26,608 nt of DNA. It comes from Anaerolineae bacterium. GTDB lineage: Bacteria > Chloroflexota > Anaerolineae > B4-G1. The position numbers were made by a program, and so were the translations under genes. The stretch spans positions 1 to 26,608 of the forward strand of contig JADHWW010000017.1 in the NCBI GenBank assembly GCA_016783285.1. Direction: 5' to 3'. A model generated the notes under the pieces. It ran no database searches and was not told the DNA's origin. It was given only the letters and a program-made list of their open reading frames with translations. Position 1 is the first letter of the stretch. Each line of letters begins with the position of its first letter. Shown piece after piece: positions 15,631-21,199 of the stretch.

Positions 15631-16473
15631 TCACCGCACCAGCAGCACCGGGCAGTCCACCTCGTCCAGCAATGCCTGGAGCGCTTCCGGGGGCAGGATG
15701 GTGCCGCTCAATACCAGCACGCCGCTCCCCTCGGCCCGTACCTCGTGAACCAACGTTGCCACTCCCGCGTTTATCAACCACCGGTGACGTACCACAAGTT
15801 CATTCCTGCGTAGCTGGTCAGTGGTCTGAGTCTGCAATCTTTGCGCCGCTTCCGTCGTATCGGCCAGGATCAACACCGTCAGATAGCCACCGCTCTCTTG
15901 TGCCAGGCGTTCCGCCATCGCCAGCGCCCGCCGGGCAGTGGGCGAGCCGTCATAAGCCATCACCACCGGGGAACTGATGCCCGCGTCGCGCTGAAGCAGG
16001 AGCACGGAGTGTAGAGCCTGCGCTACTACCGCCCGGGCTGTCGAACCCATCCGCACCCGCCGGGTAAGCGGCCGGCTCGCTTTCCCCAGACTGAGCAGGT
16101 CCGCCTCCAGCGCCGCCGCCAGCACCTCCGGTGTAACTTCTCCACGCACGACGCGGAAGGACCACTTGATCTGCCGGCGCTCGCAGGTTACCGCAAGCGC
16201 CTGGCGTGCCTGTGCCGCCTGTGCCCGCAGTTGCCGCTCCATCCGCGCCCGATCCAGCCGCGCGGCGGCGGCATACGGGTACGATACCTCCCGCGCCACG
16301 GGCAGCCCGGCCAGTCGCAGCAGATTGACGTCCTCGACAAAGAGCCCCAGCAACTCTGCCTCCAGGCCGGCGGCCAACTCGACAGCGGCCTCCAGCGCCG
16401 CCAGGCTGTGCCGTGAGGCATCCAGCGCCACCAGGATGCGTCGAATCGTCAACTCGTCGTTTTGCTCGCTCAT
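15631..16473 (-). CDS. Tandem UspA-domain universal stress protein
   Basis: A 280-residue cytoplasmic protein with two Usp folds. The first (about 11-160) begins RRILVALDASRHSLAALEAA and ends MGSTARAVVAQALHSVLLLQ, carrying a recognisable GS-TAR-VV-A nucleotide-binding end. The second (about 168-280) begins VVMAYDGSPTARRALAMA and ends CPVLLVR but lacks the usual G-x2-G-x9-GS, so only the first is likely to bind ATP. It is the last gene of the operon: its ATG overlaps the lon stop (ATGA). The terminator at 15573 follows. Coupling to a protease fits a stress-response role. Confidence 0.9.
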   Translation of the reverse strand: MSEQNDELTIRRILVALDASRHSLAALEAAVELAAGLEAELLGLFVEDVNLLRLAGLPVAREVSYPYAAAARLDRARMERQLRAQAAQARQALAVTCERRQIKWSFRVVRGEVTPEVLAAALEADLLSLGKASRPLTRRVRMGSTARAVVAQALHSVLLLQRDAGISSPVVMAYDGSPTARRALAMAERLAQESGGYLTVLILADTTEAAQRLQTQTTDQLRRNELVVRHRWLINAGVATLVHEVRAEGSGVLVLSGTILPPEALQALLDEVDCPVLLVR

Positions 16474-18923
16474 GCTTCGCCTTCTTTCTCCTCAACCACC
16501 TCTTTTTCCTCCCTCGCTTCCTTGCGAGGCGCGGCGAAGGCACGTTGTTTTTCGGCCAACTCGATCAGCCGGGCTTCGACCAGTTGGTTGATACTCCCCT
16601 TGGGAAAGTTCTTCTCCTCGTCCCGTTCTCCGGCCGGGATACCGGCCAGGATTTCGGTGGCCTGATCCACCGTCTGCACAGAGTAGACGTGGAACTGACC
16701 CGCCGCCACCGCTTCGACGACGTCCTGCCGCAACATGAGGTGCTGCACGTTGGCGACCGGGATAATCACCCCCTGCTCGCCCGTCAGTCCTCGCGCCTGG
16801 CAGACGTCGAAGAAACCCTCAATCTTTTCGTTGACGCCGCCAATCGGCTGCACCTGGCCGTGCTGATTGACGGAGCCGGTCACGGCCAGCGATTGCTTGA
16901 CGGGCACCTCTGCCAGCGCCGAGAGCAGCGCGCACAGTTCCGCCAACGAGGCGCTGTCCCCCTCCACCCCGCCGTAAGATTGCTCGAACACCAGGCTCGC
17001 CGAGAGGGAGAGGGGATGCTCGGCGGCGTAGCGGGCGCCAAGAAAGCCCGCCAGGATGAGCACCCCCTTGGAATGAATGGGGCCACCCAGTTCGACCTCG
17101 CGCTCAATGTCCATCACCTTGCCCTTGCCCATACGAACGCGGGCGGTGATGCGGCTGGGCCGCCCGAAGGCAAAGTTGCCCAACACGATCACCGAGAGGC
17201 CGTTGACCTGCCCCACGCGCTCTCCGGCCGTGTCAATCAGGATCGTCCCGCGCGTGATCTCCTCCTGCACCCGCTCCTGCAGCCGGTCGGCGCGGTGAAT
17301 CTGGGCCTCAATCGCTCGCTGCACGTCGTCCGCGGTCGCGACACCGTTGCCGGTCACGTCGGCCCAGTAGTCCGTCTCGCGCAGCAGGTCGGCGATGCTC
17401 AGCAGGTGGACGGAGAGTTTTTCGGCGTCTCTCGTCATACGGGCACTATGTTCGATGACGCGCGCTACCGCTCCCCGGTCGAAGGGGCGCAATCCCTGCC
17501 TGCTGACCATCGTGGCGACCAGGTGGGCGTACAGCAGATTATTCTCCGTGCTGCGCGCTATCTCTTCGTTAAAGTCGGCCTCGACCTTGAACAACTCGCC
17601 AAAGTCAAGATCGAACCGGTGGAGCAAATAGTACAGTAGCCGCTCGCCGATCAGGACGACTTTAACGTCTAGCGGGATAGACTCCGGCTCCAGTGAGACC
17701 GTGCTGACCAGGCTCAGCACCTGGCCCAGCGATTCGATGCGCATCTCCCGCGAGCGCAAGGCCCGCTTGAGCCCGTCCCAGGCGTAAGGTTGTAGCAACA
17801 TCTGGCGGGCGTCCAGAATGAGGTAGCCGCCGTTGGCGCGGTGCAGAGCGCCGGGCTTGATCAGGTTAAAGTCGGTCAGCAGTGCCCCCATCTGCGCGAT
17901 GTGCTCGATGCGCCCGATGAGGTTGTTGTAGGTCGGGTGATCTTCGTGAATCACCGGTGCGCCTTCGGACTCGCTGTGGTCTACGAGCATGTTCACTTGA
18001 TAGCGGCGGAAGACCGGCGGGCCCAGCAGCGAGCGCGGCAGCGGGATGCCCATGATCTGCGGGGTTTCCTCGGTTTTACGGAATTCGTCCGCGTTCTCAA
18101 TCACGTCCTGCTGCACCTCGTTCAGGTAGTCCACTACATCCGCCAGTTCAGCGTACTTTTTCCGCAGTTCGTCAACCGGATGGCCGACGACGGACATTGC
18201 CACCTGGCGGTCCAGTTCCTTCACCTTCTCCCGCGCTTCACGTTCCCACTGTCGCACCTGGTATATGATCGCCTGGAGTTGCTCCTGGAGGTTGGAGATG
18301 TCGGTTTCGACTTGTTTACGGTCTTCTTCTGGCAATTCTTGAAACTCGTCCGGGCTGATGACTTCGCCCTCCCGCAGGGGCGCAAAGGCCAGCCCGACCG
18401 GTGTGCGGATCAGCGCGATGCCCCGCTCTTTGGCCTCCTCCTGAATCTCGCCAAAGGCTTTTTCCTGCCGTTCCTTGAATTCCTCCTCGGCCTCTTGCCT
18501 GCGCGTGCGATAATCCTCGCTCTCGAAGGTGGTCGGGATTGCGGTGCGCAGTTCCTCGATCAACTGCTCCATATCCTTGCGCAATACGATCCCTTGCCCT
18601 GGCGGGAGCCGCAGGGCACGCGGCTTGTGGGGCTGCTCAAAGTTGTTGACGTAGCACCAGTCGAGGGGGATCGGTTCAGCGGCGGCTCTCTGGTCGAGGA
18701 ACTGGCGGATGGTGGTGCGCTTTCCGGTGCCGCTGGGCCCCAGGGCAAACAGATTGTAGCCCTCGCATTGGATGCCGATGCCGAACTTGATCGCGTCCAC
18801 CGCCCGCTCCTGGCCCACGATCTCGCCCAGGTCTTGCAGTTCGGCCGTCGTCTCAAAGTCGAATTGCGCCGGATCACATATCTGGCGCAGTTGTTGCGCA
18901 CTCAGGGGTTGCGCAGTGATCAT
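16470..18923 (-). CDS. ATP-dependent Lon-like protease (LonB type)
   Basis: An 817-residue AAA+ serine protease. It lacks the classical Lon amino-terminal domain; the chain starts with an AAA module (Walker A GPSGTGKRT, residues 62-70) interrupted by a long charged coiled-coil insert (about 140-270, rich in Glu/Lys/Arg). The protease domain has Ser657 (GDSAS) and Lys700 (GGVNEKIEGFF), 43 residues apart as in classical Lon. There is no hydrophobic membrane anchor, so it is soluble. The charged tail (KEAREEKEVVEEKEGEA) is not conserved-looking. The start overlaps the thioesterase stop by ATGA. Confidence 0.95.
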   Translation of the reverse strand: MITAQPLSAQQLRQICDPAQFDFETTAELQDLGEIVGQERAVDAIKFGIGIQCEGYNLFALGPSGTGKRTTIRQFLDQRAAAEPIPLDWCYVNNFEQPHKPRALRLPPGQGIVLRKDMEQLIEELRTAIPTTFESEDYRTRRQEAEEEFKERQEKAFGEIQEEAKERGIALIRTPVGLAFAPLREGEVISPDEFQELPEEDRKQVETDISNLQEQLQAIIYQVRQWEREAREKVKELDRQVAMSVVGHPVDELRKKYAELADVVDYLNEVQQDVIENADEFRKTEETPQIMGIPLPRSLLGPPVFRRYQVNMLVDHSESEGAPVIHEDHPTYNNLIGRIEHIAQMGALLTDFNLIKPGALHRANGGYLILDARQMLLQPYAWDGLKRALRSREMRIESLGQVLSLVSTVSLEPESIPLDVKVVLIGERLLYYLLHRFDLDFGELFKVEADFNEEIARSTENNLLYAHLVATMVSRQGLRPFDRGAVARVIEHSARMTRDAEKLSVHLLSIADLLRETDYWADVTGNGVATADDVQRAIEAQIHRADRLQERVQEEITRGTILIDTAGERVGQVNGLSVIVLGNFAFGRPSRITARVRMGKGKVMDIEREVELGGPIHSKGVLILAGFLGARYAAEHPLSLSASLVFEQSYGGVEGDSASLAELCALLSALAEVPVKQSLAVTGSVNQHGQVQPIGGVNEKIEGFFDVCQARGLTGEQGVIIPVANVQHLMLRQDVVEAVAAGQFHVYSVQTVDQATEILAGIPAGERDEEKNFPKGSINQLVEARLIELAEKQRAFAAPRKEAREEKEVVEEKEGEA

Positions 18924-19378
18924 TGATGAACCTCCTGTTCGTAGGCGACGATGGCCTCACGCCACTCGTCTGGGATGGGGATGGGACGCTGGGTCTGGTA
19001 ATCGTAGCACACCTGCGCGGAGCGGGCCGTCGCGGCCAACCGCCCATCTGTGCCTTCCATCCGGTATTCGAAGAAGAAACTAGAGTTGCGCAACTCGCTC
19101 ACTCGCGCCCAGACCGTCACGCGCTCGCCCAACTCTAGCGGCGACTTGAACTGGCAACTGGTCTCGGCCAGGATCATGCCGATGCCGGCAGGGTCGCTGG
19201 GGACGACTCCCAACTGGCGCAGGTAATGGCAGCGGGCCTGCTCCAGGTAGGTAAAGTAGACAGCGTTGTTGACGTGGCCCATCGCGTCCACGTCGCGCCA
19301 GCGCACCTCCAGCGTGGTCGAGAAGCGGAATGGGGCGTCGGTTATGTGTTCGAGCAAGATCCGCGCTTCTTTGCTCAT
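18920..19378 (-). CDS. Hotdog-fold acyl-CoA thioesterase (4HBT/YbgC type)
   Basis: A 152-residue hotdog enzyme. The signature VRWRDVDAMGHVNNAVYFTYLEQAR (about 25-49) holds the catalytic Asp and the HVNN helix typical of 4-hydroxybenzoyl-CoA thioesterase-like proteins. The second half (SCQFKSPLELGERVTVWARV) is the standard sheet edge. It would hydrolyse acyl-CoA; the substrate cannot be told. Both ends overlap neighbours by ATGA, so it is translated together with the phosphoesterase upstream and the Lon-like protease downstream. The link to proteolysis is unexplained. Confidence 0.92.
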   Translation of the reverse strand: MSKEARILLEHITDAPFRFSTTLEVRWRDVDAMGHVNNAVYFTYLEQARCHYLRQLGVVPSDPAGIGMILAETSCQFKSPLELGERVTVWARVSELRNSSFFFEYRMEGTDGRLAATARSAQVCYDYQTQRPIPIPDEWREAIVAYEQEVHQ

Positions 19379-19704
19379 AAGATCACCACCTGCTCTTCAA
19401 GTACCCTTTTTCTGATACGGGGGTGCAATGCACGATAGGTGAGAACATCCACTGTGAGTCTATGGAGCCAGGCCAGCCAGCCGCGCCCAAGCGTCTCCTC
19501 GACCACCTGTGCCAGCCCGAAGTGACGGTCCATATTGCCCTGCGCAATCCACACGTCAAAGCCCGCCAGTGCCTGGATGAGGCCAGGCCCGCAGACGTCG
19601 CCGCAGTGGAGTATCTTCGTCACGCTCTCGGCTCGTAGCGCCTCGAGCGCCGCCTCCAGATTGTGCGCGTCGTCGTGGGTATCCGATATGATACTAATTC
19701 TCAT
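19375..19704 (-). CDS. YfcE/MJ0936-type metallophosphoesterase, short at the carboxyl end
   Basis: A 109-residue calcineurin-like phosphoesterase. The metal-binding blocks SDTHDD, HCGDVCG and GNMDR are present. The usual later block with Gly-His-x-His (metal ligands) is missing: after GNMDR the protein reads GRGWLAWLHRLTVDVLTYRALHPRIRKRV and ends, about 50 residues shorter than the family. It may be inactive or altered. The start is ATG 19704, with GGAGG 6 nt upstream; a longer frame to 19752 would begin upstream of the predicted transcription start. It is the first gene of the operon and overlaps the thioesterase by ATGA. Confidence 0.82.
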   Translation of the reverse strand: MRISIISDTHDDAHNLEAALEALRAESVTKILHCGDVCGPGLIQALAGFDVWIAQGNMDRHFGLAQVVEETLGRGWLAWLHRLTVDVLTYRALHPRIRKRVLEEQVVIL

Positions 19705-19723
19705 TCCCGCCCTCCACCTGTAG

Positions 19724-19752
19724 ATGATAGCAGAAAGTGGCGCATTACGCAA
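19724..19752 (-). promoter_or_regulatory. Promoter of the phosphoesterase-thioesterase-lon-usp operon
   Basis: On the minus strand, TTGCGT (19747-19752), 17-bp spacer, TATCAT (19724-19729), with an extended TGC before the -10. Transcription would start near 19717, only 13 nt before the ATG. The spacer shares CCACTTTCTG with the PBP promoter at the same distance from the -10. Confidence 0.7.
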
Positions 19753-19813
19753 GTCCGCCTTTCAGGGCCGTGTCCAGTCAGCGCAGCAGAAATGCAGTCA
19801 AATTGATGTGAGG

Positions 19814-19980
19814 GTGTCATGTCCGAAGCCATTCGCCAACTTGCCTGCCGTGAACCTGGACGTGGAGGCTTACAAGAACGCGCCCGCCGCCAAAATCCGC
19901 GCCGCCTGGGAGACCTCAATGGAGACGCTGCGCCCGCTGCTGGCGCGCATCGCGGCCACCGACCACTTGCCCCTCCGGTG
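19814..19980 (+). pseudogene. Possible fragment of a restriction-methylase carboxyl end
   Basis: One frame reads LPAVNLDVEAYKNAPAAKIR and then WETSMETLRPLLARIAATDHL. This resembles the tail of Eco57I-type methylases, where such a helix precedes a VYRLYGLT motif, but that motif is absent here. The frame lacks a proper start and runs into unrelated sequence. Recalled similarity only. Confidence 0.25.
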
Positions 19981-19995
19981 CGGCTGTGCTACAAT
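19967..19995 (+). promoter_or_regulatory. Sigma70-type promoter in front of the broken SLOG-like gene
   Basis: TTGCCC (19967-19972), 17-bp spacer, TACAAT (19990-19995) with a TGC extended -10. The first residues that look like the SLOG protein are encoded about 5 bp after the expected transcription start, so the gene may once have been leaderless. Confidence 0.55.
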
Positions 19996-19997
19996 GA

Positions 19998-20501
19998 TGG
20001 TGCGGTGTCGAGCAGCACCAGATTGCCTTTCCCAACGGAAACCGGGCGCGGGCAGTACACACCCCGGCCGGCGCCGATGGTGCGACGATTGCGGCGGCAC
20101 TGGGGTTGCCACCGCCGCGCGCCGTCCTGCTGCTCAGCGGAGGGGCGTCGGATATGTCTTCCGCTGAGGTGACCAGGCTGCGTCGCCTGCTGGCCGAAGG
20201 TGTGGCCTGCGTCGCCGCTGAGGAGGGCATCACCATCATTGACGGTGGCACCCAGGCCGGCGTCATGCAGATGATAGGTGAGGGACGAGCAGCCGCCAGG
20301 GATTGCGCCCTCCTGCTCGGCGTCTGCCCGGCGGCGTTGGTATCGTGGCCGGGCCGCGCCCTGAGCCCGCCTGTCTTGAGCACAGCCGACCTGGTCAAGG
20401 ATGCTGGGTTGACCAACTGGTGGTTGATGGTGGCGATGCTGCCGTTGATCATGGCCGGGGTGACTGTTTGCTACTTCTTGGTCAGGACAACAGTTGTCTG
20501 A
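19998..20501 (+). pseudogene. Broken SLOG (LSDAT-prokaryote-like) gene
   Basis: The open frame reads EQHQIAFPNGNRARAVHTPAG, then PRAVLLLSGGASDMSSAEV, GITIIDGGTQAGVMQMIGEG and LLLGVCPAALVSWPG. This fits the amino-terminal half of LSDAT/SLOG nucleotide-binding proteins, which are linked to nucleotide-signalling conflict systems and TRPM-like sensors. No ATG, GTG or TTG is in frame until TTG 20106, inside the conserved core, and the later half (the LEP-H-F part) is missing. The chain instead ends in one hydrophobic helix (WWLMVAMLPLIMAGVTVCYFLV). It is most likely a pseudogene; a short translated product from 20106 is possible. Confidence 0.6.
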
Positions 20502-20655
20502 TACGCCTGATGGCCTGGTTGGTCACGCGGCGATAGCAACGACCGGGCGGGACAAGCGCAGCCAGGATCAGTCTCTCCCTCCCAACAGTGAGGTAGCGAC
20601 ACACCAGGCGGACGCGATCACGGTCGTAAATAGTCACCTCATCCATCTTCGCCAT
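20482..20655 (-). CDS. Small unknown ORF, 57 aa
   Basis: A basic 57-residue frame (begins MAKMDEVTIYDRDRVRLVC, ends RRIRQLLS) overlaps the end of the response-regulator fragment in another frame and the 3' end of the SLOG-like frame on the other strand. No clear Shine-Dalgarno and no recognised family. It may be a fragment or chance. Confidence 0.2.
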   Translation of the reverse strand: MAKMDEVTIYDRDRVRLVCRYLTVGRERLILAALVPPGRCYRRVTNQAIRRIRQLLS

Positions 20656-20788
20656 CCCCAACTGGCTTTGTGCGTCGCTGTCGACTCTCTAGAGCATAGT
20701 CCCGATTCGAGCGCTCCAGTGCCTTGCTCAGGAAAAAGGCTACCTTGGGCTCATCGTCTACGATAAGAACGTTTCTAGTCATGGTCAT
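20639..20788 (-). pseudogene. Truncated response-regulator receiver domain
   Basis: Minus-strand ATG at 20788 or 20782 opens MTRNVLIVDDEPKVAFFLSK followed by ALERSNRDYALES. This is the first beta strand, the acidic DDE pocket and the first helix of a CheY-like receiver. The frame then turns into unrelated residues (RQRRTKPVGDGEDG) and stops at 20639, before the phosphoacceptor Asp. It is a relic of a two-component regulator. Its start codon lies inside copy B of the 51-bp repeat or at its edge. Confidence 0.7.
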
Positions 20789-20831
20789 CGTTTCGGCTAT
20801 CTGAGAACACAGATTAGCGGGATTGGCGGAT
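20781..20831. repeat. 51-bp dispersed repeat, copy B
   Basis: Matches copy A (14942-14992) at 44 of 51 positions. It overlaps the first codons of the response-regulator fragment and ends at the direct repeat flanking the MITE-like element. Confidence 0.9.
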
Positions 20832-20988
20832 TAGTCGCAATGCCACTTAGCTAAGGGCGAAACAGACTTCGGAAGTCTCAGAAGTACTCTCCCTGACGGT
20901 CTTTGAAGTAATTTCAAGCCAATTTTGCCTTCGAACTCTTCGGCGGCAGACTTCCGAAGTCTTAACTAAGAAGCATTGGGATTAGTCG
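20828..20988. mobile_element. MITE-like element with terminal inverted repeats and flanking direct repeats
   Basis: A 141-bp segment (20838-20978) begins CAATGCCACTTAGCTAAG and ends in the inverse CAATGCTTCTTAGTTAAG (15 of 18 match). It is flanked on both sides by the direct repeat GGATTAGTCG (20828-20837 and 20979-20988), as expected of a target duplication. Just inside each end is a palindrome, AGACTTCGGAAGTCT (20864-20878) and AGACTTCCGAAGTCT (20948-20962). It has no coding capacity, so a transposase would have to act in trans. Confidence 0.7.
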
Positions 20989-21005
20989 CGCTTTCCATGA
21001 CTCGC

Positions 21006-21035
21006 TTGAAATTCAGTGTAGTGAAGCAGTACTAT
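21006..21035 (+). promoter_or_regulatory. Candidate glmS promoter
   Basis: TTGAAA (21006-21011), 18-bp spacer, TACTAT (21030-21035). It is the best match upstream of glmS and would give a leader of about 155 nt containing several hairpins. Confidence 0.45.
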
Positions 21036-21036
21036 A

Positions 21037-21170
21037 GGCTGGTGGAAAAGTTCCAGCCGCACAAGATGTTAAAGAACCAATCGTCAGGCTTGGAGTCTTC
21101 CAATCCTGACGCGCCATAGGCCGAGTGACAAATGTCACAATGCGCGATCCCTTGGAGCGATTTTGGGATC
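21037..21170 (+). promoter_or_regulatory. Structured 5' leader of glmS
   Basis: Successive inverted repeats: GGCTGG/CCAGCC (21037-21058); a 30-base near-perfect hairpin, CGTCAGG...CCTGACG with inner TTGGA/TCCAA (21082-21111); GTGACA-AA-TGTCAC (21125-21138); and GATCCC/GGGATC (21146-21170). The glmS Shine-Dalgarno and ATG follow directly. A metabolite-sensing RNA or attenuator is possible. The 14-bp GTGACA palindrome could instead be a CRP/FNR-like operator. I see no match to the known glmS ribozyme core. Confidence 0.5.
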
Positions 21171-21199
21171 TACTGAGACTTGGAATTGAGGAGTGAATT

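Noticed and set aside
16413..18926. Two long plus-strand frames (16413-17639 and 17841-18926)
   Set aside because: Both are antisense to the Lon-like protease, whose catalytic residues are all in place on the minus strand.
20494..20766. 90-residue plus-strand frame
   Set aside because: Antisense to the response-regulator relic and the small minus-strand ORF; no domain or Shine-Dalgarno.
21037..21199. Known glmS ribozyme
   Set aside because: I could not find the conserved core or cleavage context of the Firmicutes ribozyme; only generic hairpins are visible.
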